Assembly (NCBI GenBank): GCA_028693355.1
Contig: JAQUVM010000001.1
Location: 1-64,000, forward strand
Reading direction: 5' to 3'
Source of the DNA: Burkholderiales bacterium
GTDB lineage: Bacteria; Pseudomonadota; Gammaproteobacteria; Burkholderiales; UBA11063
Length of the DNA stretch: 64,000 nucleotides
The notes beneath the pieces were generated by a model that was not told the origin of the DNA, did no database searches, and saw nothing but the letters and a program-made list of their open reading frames with translations. The position numbers and the translations under genes are program-made. Of the stretch, positions 53,057 through 62,120 are shown in pieces. Within the stretch, counting starts at the first letter, position 1; each line of letters begins with the position of its first letter.

Positions 53057-53506
53057 TTATTTAGCTTGTGTAGTAAGCCATTTATTAATAGCATTAGCAA
53101 AATTAGCTTTATCTTGCGTAGAAAATGGTTTGCTATGACTAGTTACCTGTAAATTATCTCTTAGATGCGCTATTAGATCACGTACGGCAAGTTGTTGTTG
53201 GATATTTTGCGCTGTATATAATTTACCAGATGTAGTTAATGTCTCAGCACCTTTAGCAATTACTTGGCTTGCCAGAGGGATATCGTTACTAATTACTAAA
53301 TCACCTGTATCCACAAGTTTGACAATTTCATCATCAGCTACATCAAAGCCACGCGCTACTTGGAGTAAGCGTAAATTTGGCAAAATGGGTAGTGTTAAAA
53401 ATTGATTAGTTACAAAAATTATTTCATGTTTTAAGTTTTTAGCAAGATTAAAAAGAACTTCTTTGACAGGTTTTGGACAGGCATCTGCATCTATATATAT
53501 TTTCAT
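53057..53506 (-). CDS. UPF0178 family protein (YaiI/YqxD)
   Basis: The 149-residue protein matches UPF0178: it starts MKIYIDADACPKPVKEVLFN, followed by IIFVTNQFLTLP, GFDVADDEIVKLVDTGDLVI and SNDIPLASQVIAKGAE. The aspartates at DADACP and DIPLA recall a PIN/NYN nuclease-like site. The fold is nuclease-like but the function is unproven. It converges with the decarboxylase gene 17 bp away. It is single-standing, followed upstream by a 327-bp gap. Confidence 0.88.
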   Translation of the reverse strand: MKIYIDADACPKPVKEVLFNLAKNLKHEIIFVTNQFLTLPILPNLRLLQVARGFDVADDEIVKLVDTGDLVISNDIPLASQVIAKGAETLTTSGKLYTAQNIQQQLAVRDLIAHLRDNLQVTSHSKPFSTQDKANFANAINKWLTTQAK

Positions 53507-53833
53507 TAATTTTTCTTGTAATTTATACGTTATAAAGTTGTTTATTATAGTTACGGATTATAGCTCACTTCACATTAAATTACTATATTTGGCAAAGAGC
53601 AGAACTTATAATTAATAAGTAAGGAACTGCATCAGGTGTAGTAATTTAAGAGCTTAATGGGCTATATAATAGCTTTTGAATTTATGATATAATTGGTGTT
53701 TAAAAACGTTATAGCTAACTCACTATAAACTGCATTGCTTGATTTGTTCCTAAATATTCATAGGTCCCGTTACTCATCGTGTTGTACATTTTAGTTTGAG
53801 GTTATGCGATATATATTAAGGCATTAGAGTATT
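53507..53833. other. AT-rich intergenic region upstream of the aminotransferase
   Basis: No gene seen. Two TATAAT hexamers (53665-53670 and 53688-53693) may be -10 boxes for the aminotransferase. The end (TTTGAGG at about 53795, then AGAGTATTA before the ATG) weakly resembles the right half of the dispersed repeat, but too little matches to call a copy. Confidence 0.35.
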
Positions 53834-55021
53834 ATGCAATTTCAACTATCAGACCGTGCTGGCACATTAAAAGCATCAGAAATTCGTGAGTTATTAAAGA
53901 TAACCGAACAACCAGATATTATTTCATTTGCAGGTGGATTGCCTGCACCAGAATTTTTCCCCGCTAAAGAATTAGCACAATTAACACAAGAGATTTTAGC
54001 AACAGATGGCAAGGTTGCATTGCAGTATAGCCCCACAGAGGGATACGCTTTATTAAGAGAAATAATTGCTACTAAATCAATGGCAAAAGCTCAGGTAAAT
54101 ACTGTTAAAGATGAAATTTTAATTACTGCTGGTTCTCAGCAAGGTTTAGATTTTTGTGCAAAGTTATTTTTAAATGATGGCGATTATTTAATTTGTGAAG
54201 ATCCAAGTTATCTTGGAGCTATTAATGTTTTTAATGCTTGTCATGCTAAATATTTGACTATACCAATGGATGATAATGGTATGATTGTTGATGAATTAGA
54301 AAAGCTTTTGCAATCAGGAAAAAGAGCTAAATTTATTTATACTATTCCAGATTTTCAAAACCCGACAGGTGTTACGATGTCTGTAGAGCGTCGTAAAAAA
54401 TTAGTTGAATTAGCTAATCAATATCAAATACCTGTTATTGAAGATAACCCATATGGTGATGTGGTTTTTGATGGTGAGCGCTTACCATCTATCAAGAGCT
54501 TTGATAAAAATGGCTGGGTAATTTATCTAGGTTCATTTTCAAAAACATTATGTCCTGGTTTACGTATAGGTTGGGTTTGTGCCTTACCTGAGTTATTGCA
54601 AAAGTTTATTTTATTAAAGCAAATTAGTGATTTACAATGTAATACGTTGACTCAAAGAGAGGTTGCTCATTACATGCGTGATTATGATTTAGATAAACAT
54701 GTAAATCAAGTTATCACGGTTTATCGCAATCGTCGTGATCTAATGATAAATACAATGAAAGAATATTTCCCTACAAATATTAAATATACCTATCCAAATG
54801 GTGGTTTATTTACTTGGGTAACCTTACCTGATCATATTAATGCGGCTGAACTTTTAGAGGAAGCTTTAAAAGATAAAGTAGCCTTTGTACCTGGTGCGCC
54901 ATTTTTTCCAAATGGTGGTCATAAAAACTACTTACGTCTGAATTATTCTAATATGTCTGAAGACAAAATTGTGGAAGGTATAAAAAGACTAGCTAATGTT
55001 CTGATTAGATTTATTTCATAA
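53834..55021 (+). CDS. PLP-dependent aminotransferase (2-aminoadipate/LysN type)
   Basis: The 395-residue enzyme is a class I aminotransferase of the MocR/LysN-like group. It starts with ASEIRELLKITEQPDIISFA and GGLPAPEFFP, then LQYSPTEGYALLREIIA; the cofactor contacts are TIPDFQNPTGVTMS and EDNPYGDVVF, and the Schiff-base Lys is in LGSFSKTLCPGLRIGW. Relatives convert 2-aminoadipate, aromatic or branched amino acids to keto acids. There is no DNA-binding domain, so it is not a MocR regulator. It ends in a bidirectional terminator and shares no operon. Substrate is uncertain. Confidence 0.87.
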   Translation: MQFQLSDRAGTLKASEIRELLKITEQPDIISFAGGLPAPEFFPAKELAQLTQEILATDGKVALQYSPTEGYALLREIIATKSMAKAQVNTVKDEILITAGSQQGLDFCAKLFLNDGDYLICEDPSYLGAINVFNACHAKYLTIPMDDNGMIVDELEKLLQSGKRAKFIYTIPDFQNPTGVTMSVERRKKLVELANQYQIPVIEDNPYGDVVFDGERLPSIKSFDKNGWVIYLGSFSKTLCPGLRIGWVCALPELLQKFILLKQISDLQCNTLTQREVAHYMRDYDLDKHVNQVITVYRNRRDLMINTMKEYFPTNIKYTYPNGGLFTWVTLPDHINAAELLEEALKDKVAFVPGAPFFPNGGHKNYLRLNYSNMSEDKIVEGIKRLANVLIRFIS

Positions 55022-55040
55022 ACTATCATATTCTTGCTGT

Positions 55041-55076
55041 AAAAAAGCTTCTCATTTAATGATGAGAAGCTTTTTT
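55041..55076. terminator. Bidirectional rho-independent terminator
   Basis: AAAAAAGCTTCTCAT (55041-55055) and its perfect complement (55062-55076) form a 15-bp stem with a 6-base loop. It serves the converging aminotransferase and MFS genes. Confidence 0.93.
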
Positions 55077-55108
55077 AATAATGGCAATAAATAATCAGCT
55101 AGTTGAAG

Positions 55109-56311
55109 TTATGTTGATTTTTGTGGTTTATATAAATAAAAATATACAATAGTAATAGCAGACATCAATAAGACATATACCCATATAATTGTAGTTAGAT
55201 TATTTATATGCGTAAGACTAACTATAAATGAAATCGTGGCATTCAATCCACCATTTATCAAATACATTATAGCAGTCGCTGTACCTATAATATGTCCGAA
55301 CATTGCTAATCCAGAACCTAGGGATAGCAGAAAAATAAAACCAGAAGCGATGAACATCATTAGACTTATAATAACCAACAATGTAACACTATTTGGATAA
55401 AAATAGCTAAGAATTAGACCGATAATTGCAGCAGCTAGAAAAAATATTATAGATATGCTTAATATTTGTGAGGCTAAAAAATGACGTAATAATTTTTTAA
55501 CTACTATAGTTGTTATTACATATCCAACACCCAATAATAGTGCTATTTTTCCAAAAAATACAGGAGAATGATGCAGCATTTCTTGGATAAAAAAAGGTGC
55601 CATAGTATGAAAGGATAGTATTAATGAGTATGACATACCCATCATTATTGGTAATGCAATAAAAGTACGAGATTTTAAAACTTCGAGCATGTTTCTCTGT
55701 ATAGTTTTAAATTTTAATGGTTGTCGATTAAAATGAGTTTCTGGAACTATAAAAAATACACTAATAAAATTAAGTAAACTAACTATGCTAAAGAAATAAA
55801 AACAAGACTGCCAACCAAAATTCTCTTGTAAATAACTACCAATAAGTGGTCCAATTACAGGTCCTAAACCCCACATCATACCGATTACAGCTCCAAGATG
55901 AACTAACTTATCCTTTGGCACTATATCAGAAAAAGCAGCTCTAACTACTATTGCAGACATACCCATAGTTATGCCTTGTATAAAACGAGATGCTAAAAGG
56001 ACATTTATTTCTGGAAATAAGACAGGTACAATACTAATCACAGAAAATAAAAATAAACCTATCCGTAGTATATTTCGTCTCCCATAAGCATCAGATATAA
56101 ATCCTGCAAAGAAGTTACCAAAAGCAAATCCAAATAAGAATGTAGTGAATGTTTCTTTTGCTAGGCTATCTGAGATATTTAATTGGCTTGATATTGCTGG
56201 TAATGATGGTGCAATTAAATCAATAGTCATACCTAATAAAGGCATAACCATTAGTAATGTCCAGATAATGGTAGTTGATTGTTTATTGCTTAAATTTAGC
56301 TTGTTTTCCAT
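55109..56311 (-). CDS. MFS drug efflux transporter (Bcr/CflA family)
   Basis: The 400-residue protein has 12 membrane segments. The first holds PLLGMTIDLIAPSLPAI, the Asp-containing start of Bcr/CflA pumps, and the loop motif is GFISDAYGRRNILRIG. Segment 5 has GMMWGLGPVIGPLIGSYL, motif C of drug-proton antiporters. It would export drugs such as bicyclomycin or chloramphenicol, or related metabolites. The frame opens at a GTG at 56362, but the ATG at 56311 has a good ribosome-binding site (AGAGGTTAT) and a standard N-terminus. The hipA remnant ends 64 bp upstream. Confidence 0.88.
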   Translation of the reverse strand: MENKLNLSNKQSTTIIWTLLMVMPLLGMTIDLIAPSLPAISSQLNISDSLAKETFTTFLFGFAFGNFFAGFISDAYGRRNILRIGLFLFSVISIVPVLFPEINVLLASRFIQGITMGMSAIVVRAAFSDIVPKDKLVHLGAVIGMMWGLGPVIGPLIGSYLQENFGWQSCFYFFSIVSLLNFISVFFIVPETHFNRQPLKFKTIQRNMLEVLKSRTFIALPIMMGMSYSLILSFHTMAPFFIQEMLHHSPVFFGKIALLLGVGYVITTIVVKKLLRHFLASQILSISIIFFLAAAIIGLILSYFYPNSVTLLVIISLMMFIASGFIFLLSLGSGLAMFGHIIGTATAIMYLINGGLNATISFIVSLTHINNLTTIIWVYVLLMSAITIVYFYLYKPQKST

Positions 56312-56374
56312 ATAACCTCTGTAATAGATATTGATTTTATTTTTAGGGAGTAATAATAGCACTTTTGATATAGT

Positions 56375-56799
56375 TTAGAAGTTTTCCATCGCATTATCCC
56401 ATGTCTTTATCATTTCTTTGCCAATCTCTTGAAATTTAGAGTTTTTCTCAATCTCAATTAATAGCTCTTGCTTGACTTTATTATGTGTGTGATGTCTTTG
56501 TAAGTTAATCTATCAATATGGCTTAGTTTTGGATTAGAATTATCACTAGTATCAAGGATCATTACTTTTGCTTGTACTCCTGCTATTCCAGAGTTTGCAC
56601 CATATTTATTTAATAAAGATTCTAATAACTCTTCTGTTCCTTCATAAGTTTTAAACTGTTGTAAATTTAATCCAATAGTATCTATAACGTTATCCTTATT
56701 ATTTTCACTATTAAATGTAATTAAAATAAACTTATTATTATTTTGTTCTGAAGTAAAAAGATTTCCAATATAATTAGCAGAAGTAAAAACATCAATCAT
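56375..56799 (-). pseudogene. HipA-type toxin kinase remnant
   Basis: The visible frame (113 codons from 56799) has the HipA substrate-loop sequence YGANSGIAGVQAKVMILD, then DRLTYKDITHIIK, and stops at 56458. After a frameshift near 56475 a further stretch reads KQELLIEIEKNSKFQEIGKE and WDNAMENF up to a TAA at 56375-56377, like a HipA C-terminus. HipA kinases have about 430 residues with ATP-binding and catalytic loops in the middle; these are missing. So the gene has a large internal deletion plus a frameshift and cannot make an active kinase. It overlaps the hipB end by 8 bp, the usual hipBA layout. Confidence 0.75.
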
Positions 56800-57046
56800 G
56801 ATTATTTCTTTCTTTTATTAAATCTTGTAATGTTGGTCTTATATTTTTGGGTTTTGCTATTATTTCCAAACCAAGTAACTCACATAATAATATAATTTTA
56901 TTAATACCAATTTCATTAACAGAAGCATTTTCAATTTGTGATAATGTTACTCGGCTAATGCCTGTATTTTGTGCTAATTCTAATTGTGTAATTTTTAGCT
57001 TTTTTCTGTTTTGAGCAATTATTTGCCCTAATTCGGATAGATTCAT
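56792..57046 (-). CDS. HipB-like antitoxin (XRE-family HTH)
   Basis: The 84-residue protein is a helix-turn-helix regulator: LGQIIAQNRKKLKITQLELA, then GISRVTLSQIENASVNEIGI. The C-terminal part is a short helix. It lies just upstream of the hipA remnant with an 8-bp overlap, which identifies it as the antitoxin/repressor of a former hipBA module. It looks intact. Freed of its toxin it may still bind its own operator in the AT-rich region just upstream (57047-57150), where TATATTTTACAAATT occurs twice (57078 and 57115). Confidence 0.82.
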   Translation of the reverse strand: MNLSELGQIIAQNRKKLKITQLELAQNTGISRVTLSQIENASVNEIGINKIILLCELLGLEIIAKPKNIRPTLQDLIKERNNHD

Positions 57047-57077
57047 TTTTGTTTATTTCTTATGTAGATGTAATATA

Positions 57078-57129
57078 TATTTTACAAATTTGTAATAATT
57101 ATAACAAATATAAAGTATATTTTACAAAT
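57078..57129. promoter_or_regulatory. Direct repeat upstream of hipB
   Basis: TATATTTTACAAATT occurs at about 57078-57092 and again at 57115-57129. Spaced repeats of this kind upstream of hipB are typical operator sites for autoregulation. Confidence 0.5.
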
Positions 57130-57216
57130 TGGTGCAATGTAGTTTTGTATTATGCTTTATATGCAATATAGGAAAGAAAGGTTTTTGACAGCTGTAAAAT
57201 GGTAGTAAATGGATTA

Positions 57217-57447
57217 TTACCAAGCTCTGAGGAGGTTACAAGCTAATGTAAATTGGTTAGTTTTTTGATTTAATTTATTGATATGTGATTCAACAGTTGA
57301 TATCTTTAATCCAAGGGCATCTACTGTTTGCTTATTATTAACATAAATTACAAAGTAAATTAATGAACCTGATGAGAATTGATCACAAAATATATCACAA
57401 GTAATAATAGACAAGATTATGCAAATCGATAAACAAAAATCTAACAA
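57217..57447 (-). pseudogene. Remnant of a LuxR-type regulator
   Basis: The second half of this 76-codon frame reads NKQTVDALGLKISTVESHIN then KLNQKTN, the recognition part of a LuxR/GerE helix-turn-helix (xVxxHxxxLxxKxxxxN). The part before it is out of register with any sensor domain and looks like random hydrophobic translation (MLDFCLSICIILSIITCDIF). No ribosome-binding site is seen. I read it as the decayed end of a larger regulator, perhaps of the same kind as the tandem regulator at 24437. Confidence 0.55.
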
Positions 57448-57759
57448 ATAATTGGTAGTATAACTAAAAACAAATATCAGATATTGAGGCTATATTATTA
57501 GCTGTATTAGGGAAAATTAAAATGCCACATAAAATAATTAAGTTATCAATAGTATTATTAACAACATTAATTTTATTATACCGTGTAGTGTAAGTACTGA
57601 TTTGTACTTCGCTTTGCCAGATGAGTATAATTATAATTTAGATGCTGCACACTATTAATTACTCTAACAGTAATAAATAAAATATCATACGTTATTATGA
57701 ATTAAAATACTGTTCTAATAAATAATTAGTTCGATGTAAAGTCTGGATATGTGTAAAAA
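57448..57759. other. Degraded intergenic stretch
   Basis: About 310 bp upstream of the deaminase gene. It holds the frameshifted exported-protein remnant at 57522-57658 and no other feature. No strong promoter stands out by eye. Confidence 0.4.
57522..57658 (+). pseudogene. Frameshifted small exported-protein remnant
   Basis: The ATG at 57522 has GGGAAAATTA before it and starts a signal-peptide-like sequence (MPHKIIKLSIVLLTTLILL). It then meets a TAA. In the next frame the sequence continues PCSVSTDLYFALPDEYNYN to a stop at 57656, as if one base had been lost or gained. It is too short to assign to a family. Confidence 0.35.
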
Positions 57760-59976
57760 ATGAGTTTAATAAATAAAGTAGTATTAGAAGATATTTTAAA
57801 TAAAGTTATATCATCAGAAAATAGCGGTGAGATATGCAATAATGATGCTATAAGAGTAAAACTTACAACAGATACCAAATACTATAATATTATTTTTAAT
57901 AATATTCATTTTACTGATATGGGTTTGAGTGATTTATTATCTGGTATTAGCTATAACATTATAGCTAAATTAGACTTTGTAAATTCATACCGTTCGATTA
58001 TTATTAATGAAATTAATGGTAATAAGTTAGACACTGATAAATCCTTAAAAATTCAGGCTAGTTATTGTCATCATTTACAATTAAATTGCCGTAATTTATC
58101 TTTAGAAGAATTAAACTTTATAATTGAGATAATTGATAATCATTTCAATAAAAATATTCAAGATAAATTGTTAGCAAATGTTTATAATTTATTGGTAAAG
58201 CAATTCTCTGGGGCGGATTTCACTTGGTCACATAATGATGAGTCGCGCTGGAGTATTAACTCCCCAAAAGGCGTTAAAATTACATATTTTGCAAATCCTC
58301 AAAAGGGTATTTGCTATTTAAATTTACAAGGTATTTATATTGCTGAAGACTACAAAGAGTTTAGTAAAGAATTACAAAGTTTAAATATATTTTCATCAGA
58401 AATTATAGAAATAAGTTCCGCATATAATATTCATAATTCAGATATTTCACATATTATTACATTAAAGTTTTTTGTTGAAAACGAGTGGGAAGAAATTAGC
58501 ATTAATTGGAATAACTCGGGTTTTATCAGCTTAATTTTATCCAACTTGGTAGATGATCTTTCAAATAATGTTAAAGCCTTAATTACGTATCTTTTATCAA
58601 AACACATTAAAACACATCAAAAAATAACTAAACCATTACCGCTTAAGTTTGCATTAATTTGTGAACTTGGTTTTCCTAGTACATATTTAGCAAGTATTAT
58701 AGATGATAAATTAGTTAGTTATGGATATGATTCTAACGATATAGTTACCCATAATAATGTTTCATATGAAGCAATTATTGATAAAACAGAGATTTTTTGT
58801 AATTTATCATCGAATGATGATATTTATAAATTACAAAAACTATATGGTGATAAACTTATTTTGATCGGGTGTGGATTAACTCGCGGGCTTAGCTCTATTT
58901 GTAAGACTAGATTAATTCAAGGATTTAATTCTAGGATAAAAAATAGTCAAGATAAGCTTACGCAATCACAATATGAAAAAATTTCGCAAGAGTTAGCTAG
59001 TTTACAAGGTGAAAATGAAAGTAAACTAGGTGAATTTGAAATGTCATTAAATAAATGTTTTCATAAAGCTGATTTTTTTATTAATTATGATAGCGACCAA
59101 GATGTTATGCTTAGCTGCAAAAAAATGCATAATTCAATCGGGAGGTTTATAGATTTATTATTTAATCATAAATTTATAACACCAACTAAAGATGAGTTTG
59201 CCATGTATATGGCATTTACTGCGGCTATGCGTTCTGCAGACTTATCTCGTCAAGTGGGGGCTGTAATCACGGCTTCATCTGGTGATATTATTGCAACAGG
59301 TGCAAATGATATTCCTCGGGCTGGTGGTGGTCTTTATTATTCAGAAGTTGATATAAATAATGCTATTTATGATAAGCCTCTTGGGCGTGATTATATGCGT
59401 GGTTTTGATTCAAATGCAGTTGAGAAATTAAAGATTTTTGATAATATTTATCAAGTATTAAAAGATAAGTTTAAAGACGGAGTTGATGATAGTGATATTA
59501 GGGAGCATTTATTAAAAAGTAAAAATAATGTCCTAAATGATATTACTGAATATGGGCGTGTGGTTCATGCTGAGATGGAAGCTTTGATGGCATGTGCGCG
59601 TAATCAAAGTAGCACTATTGGTGCTAGTTTATACTGTACTACGTATCCATGTCATAACTGTGCAAAACATATTATTGCTGCTGGAATTAAACGAGTATTG
59701 TATATTGAGCCCTATACTAAGAGTAAATCATTACAATTTCACTTTGAAGCAATTAGTAAAGATGCGGTAAACTCAATTGAAAATAAACTTATGTTAGAAT
59801 TTTATGATAGTATAGAAGCATCTGGGAAAGTGATATTTGAGAGATTTATTGGCGTTGGCCCTCGTTTATTCCGTGACTTCTTTTCACGTGATAGTGGTGA
59901 TAAAAAGCTTAAAGATAAATCTGGTTTTGCTTTAAATAATTGGCAACCACAAGTGATTAATTTGTTATGTAAATAG
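57760..59976 (+). CDS. Zinc-dependent deaminase resembling anti-phage dCTP deaminase, with a long N-terminal extension
   Basis: Residues about 480-738 form a cytidine/deoxycytidylate deaminase domain: AMRSADLSRQVGAVI, the catalytic HAE motif (His603, Glu605 in VVHAEMEALM) and the zinc ligands Cys631 and Cys634 in YPCHNCAKHI. Residues about 290-470 resemble the nucleotide-kinase-like domain of the anti-phage dCTP deaminases, but the P-loop position reads CELGFPSTYLAS, without the usual glycines and lysine. The first 285 residues match nothing I know. Such enzymes destroy dCTP during phage infection. The gene follows a region of broken genes and precedes a YbjQ gene. Housekeeping dCMP deaminase is unlikely, as those have about 150 residues. 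Confidence 0.75.
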   Translation: MSLINKVVLEDILNKVISSENSGEICNNDAIRVKLTTDTKYYNIIFNNIHFTDMGLSDLLSGISYNIIAKLDFVNSYRSIIINEINGNKLDTDKSLKIQASYCHHLQLNCRNLSLEELNFIIEIIDNHFNKNIQDKLLANVYNLLVKQFSGADFTWSHNDESRWSINSPKGVKITYFANPQKGICYLNLQGIYIAEDYKEFSKELQSLNIFSSEIIEISSAYNIHNSDISHIITLKFFVENEWEEISINWNNSGFISLILSNLVDDLSNNVKALITYLLSKHIKTHQKITKPLPLKFALICELGFPSTYLASIIDDKLVSYGYDSNDIVTHNNVSYEAIIDKTEIFCNLSSNDDIYKLQKLYGDKLILIGCGLTRGLSSICKTRLIQGFNSRIKNSQDKLTQSQYEKISQELASLQGENESKLGEFEMSLNKCFHKADFFINYDSDQDVMLSCKKMHNSIGRFIDLLFNHKFITPTKDEFAMYMAFTAAMRSADLSRQVGAVITASSGDIIATGANDIPRAGGGLYYSEVDINNAIYDKPLGRDYMRGFDSNAVEKLKIFDNIYQVLKDKFKDGVDDSDIREHLLKSKNNVLNDITEYGRVVHAEMEALMACARNQSSTIGASLYCTTYPCHNCAKHIIAAGIKRVLYIEPYTKSKSLQFHFEAISKDAVNSIENKLMLEFYDSIEASGKVIFERFIGVGPRLFRDFFSRDSGDKKLKDKSGFALNNWQPQVINLLCK

Positions 59977-60026
59977 TTCTCATAAAGAAATTACTCTTTG
60001 TGAATTATAAAAAATGGAGAAATAAG

Positions 60027-60350
60027 ATGTTAGTTACTACTATGAATGATGTTCCTGGTAAGCAAATTGTTGAAGTTTTGGGTGTAGTGCATGGGATTAT
60101 AGTTCGTACGCCAACTATTACACAGGGCTTTATCGGTAATTTAAAAAATATTTTAGGTGGGCATAACCAAGCATTTACAGATATGTGTGAGCAAACGCGT
60201 AATCATGCCTATGAAAAAATGATTGAACATGCAAACTCATTAGGTGCTAATGCAATTATTGCTATGCGTTATGATTCTGATAGCGTTGGTGGTGATCAGA
60301 CGCGTGCTAATGAGGTATTTTGTTATGGCACTGCTGTAATAATTAAATAG
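60027..60350 (+). CDS. YbjQ family protein (UPF0145, heavy-metal-binding domain)
   Basis: The 107-residue protein matches UPF0145/YbjQ: MLVTTMNDVPGKQIVEVLGV at the N-terminus, GHNQAFTDMCEQTRNHAYEK in the middle, and ANAIIAMRYDSDSVG with EVFCYGTAVII at the end. The family forms pentameric barrels; a metal role has been proposed but not shown. The frame opens at a GTG at 60000, but the ATG at 60027 has the ribosome-binding site GGAGAAATAAG and fits the family start. It has a Cys at the site common in the family. A small exported protein starts one base after its stop. Confidence 0.9.
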   Translation: MLVTTMNDVPGKQIVEVLGVVHGIIVRTPTITQGFIGNLKNILGGHNQAFTDMCEQTRNHAYEKMIEHANSLGANAIIAMRYDSDSVGGDQTRANEVFCYGTAVIIK

Positions 60351-60351
60351 C

Positions 60352-60840
60352 ATGAAAAAGATTATATTTGTAGTAAGCATCTGCTTATCTATCTCAGGGA
60401 ATGCTACTGAGCTTGGGAATACGTTTAAGAATTATTCTAAAGAGCCTTTTCCTATTGAGTCATCACAAATTGGTTCAGTAACTTTGGATAAATCTGCTAA
60501 AAATTATATAGTTATTAAAGTGTCTGATAAAGATAACAAGTGTAGTATTTATCAATATGCGCCTAAATTGAAGAAAAAACAAAATTTAGCGAAGATATTT
60601 GCAGTAAAATGGCAATGTAATATGATACCAAATTTACGAAATATGCTTGGTGATAACTTTGCTGTTTTTAAAACAACAAAGCCAGAGATAAATACTTTGA
60701 CATATAAGAAATATGTAAACCCAAATATAGTTGTAGAACTCTCTGGTTATCAGGGTGATAGTCATGGTATTGCATATATTCCAAATCTTATTCCAAAAAA
60801 CATCAATTTACAAGAATTACTAAAAAATGAAAAAAACTAA
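60352..60840 (+). CDS. Small exported protein, unknown
   Basis: The 162-residue product has a signal peptide (MKKIIFVVSICLSISGNA, cut near residue 18). The mature part contains two cysteines and a KNYIVIKVSDKDNKCSIYQY strand region. It matches no family I recognise. It starts one base after the YbjQ stop and its end overlaps the DUF3443 lipoprotein gene by 14 bp, so all three are probably co-transcribed. The overlap with DUF3443, and the shared export, suggest a partner role in the envelope. Confidence 0.72.
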   Translation: MKKIIFVVSICLSISGNATELGNTFKNYSKEPFPIESSQIGSVTLDKSAKNYIVIKVSDKDNKCSIYQYAPKLKKKQNLAKIFAVKWQCNMIPNLRNMLGDNFAVFKTTKPEINTLTYKKYVNPNIVVELSGYQGDSHGIAYIPNLIPKNINLQELLKNEKN

Positions 60841-62053
60841 ATCTATTATAAAATTATTATCACTTTCAACATTGGGAATGTCTATTTTTACAGCATGTTC
60901 TAGTGGAACTACGACTAGTAATCCACCAGTGCAGATTCCAATTAGTATCGGCGCTGGGTTAAATGGTGATGGAATTAATACTATGTATGTAAGTATTACC
61001 TTATGTACAAATAGTGCTGGTACTAATTGCCAAACTATTGATAATATTATTTTAGATACTGGTTCATTTGGTTTAAAGATTAATAAATCAGCCTTACCTG
61101 AGAGTTTTGTTTTACAAATGCCAAGAGTTACAACTACTGATGATCAGATGGTTTATGCTTGTAATACTTTTGGTAGTGGTTATGTTTTTGCTGAAGAACA
61201 CTATGGGATTTTAAAACTTGCAAATACTATGACAAATAATGTGATCGTGCAAATAATTGAAAATAGTCCAAGCGCTGAGATTCCAGATGATTGTATTGCT
61301 AAAGGTCCATTTGATGATTTTGCAAATTTTGGGGCTAATGGTATTATTGGGGTGAATCCTGCCATAGGTTTGGATAATAGTAGTATTTTATTGTATAAAA
61401 AAGATATTAATGGCAACTATGTGGCATTGTCATCAGGTGAATCAGCTATAGTTCCTATGCTGAATAAAAATCCATTACCTAATCTATCTAGTAATAATAA
61501 TGGTTTTGTAATTTCTATTCCTCCTGTAACACAAAACACTAATACTAATGTATCTGGAACTATGATTTTAGGCGTTAATACTTCGTCTATGAATCAAGTA
61601 ACTAATAAAACTAACTTAGTTGTTGCTTCAGAGTCTGATTTAAGTAGTGTGTGTAATTCGGCTTGTTTTTATAGTAAGATAAATAATCCTGAAAGTACTA
61701 TTCCTGCGGTTTTTGATTCTGGGACAAATAGCTGGGTATTTATGAATGATGAGCTACAGTCATCTGCATGTAGTTATGGATATTGCCCAGAATCTCCATT
61801 TACATGGGTTTCAAGCGTTTATAGTTATGATTTTGCTGCGAATGAATCATATGTAATTACGGGAGTAATTACTAAAGATGAAACTAACCCAAGTGGTGAT
61901 ACAGTTTCATTTAGCGTAATGCCAGGTTGGGGATATTATAATTATAATAATGAGACATTATATGGTTCGCCATTTTTCTTTGGCAAAAATGTATATGTAA
62001 TTTTTCCATCTAATAAAAATAAAAATCCAATTTGGGGTTTTGAAAGTTATTAA
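60827..62053 (+). CDS. DUF3443 lipoprotein with pepsin-like motifs
   Basis: The 408-residue protein has a lipoprotein signal (SIFTAC) and the DUF3443 pattern: NTMYVSITLCTNSAGTNCQT, then IDNIILDTGSFGLKINKSAL. It also has a second motif, PAVFDSGTNSWVFM, about 200 residues later. The two Asp-Thr/Ser-Gly triads sit in the arrangement of two-lobed pepsin-type aspartic proteases, so an aspartic-protease fold is plausible, though activity for DUF3443 is unproven. The C-terminus has the flap-like region SPFFFGKNVYVIF. Its start overlaps the preceding gene. The location is an envelope membrane. Confidence 0.78.
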   Translation: MKKTKSIIKLLSLSTLGMSIFTACSSGTTTSNPPVQIPISIGAGLNGDGINTMYVSITLCTNSAGTNCQTIDNIILDTGSFGLKINKSALPESFVLQMPRVTTTDDQMVYACNTFGSGYVFAEEHYGILKLANTMTNNVIVQIIENSPSAEIPDDCIAKGPFDDFANFGANGIIGVNPAIGLDNSSILLYKKDINGNYVALSSGESAIVPMLNKNPLPNLSSNNNGFVISIPPVTQNTNTNVSGTMILGVNTSSMNQVTNKTNLVVASESDLSSVCNSACFYSKINNPESTIPAVFDSGTNSWVFMNDELQSSACSYGYCPESPFTWVSSVYSYDFAANESYVITGVITKDETNPSGDTVSFSVMPGWGYYNYNNETLYGSPFFFGKNVYVIFPSNKNKNPIWGFESY

Positions 62054-62083
62054 TTAAAATAGTGTAACAAAAATATTAGAATG

Positions 62084-62120
62084 ATTTATGCTGGTTTTAG
62101 ATAATAAAATCAGCATAAAT
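62084..62120 (+). terminator. Terminator after the DUF3443 gene
   Basis: ATTTATGCTG (62084-62093) and CAGCATAAAT (62111-62120) pair perfectly, and the internal part also pairs with few mismatches. A second small hairpin GGGATT/AATCCC and a T-run follow within 40 bp. Confidence 0.75.

Noticed and set aside
53720-53833. Sixth copy of the dispersed repeat before the aminotransferase gene
   Set aside because: Only TTTGAGG and AGAGTA match in order; the core palindrome is absent.
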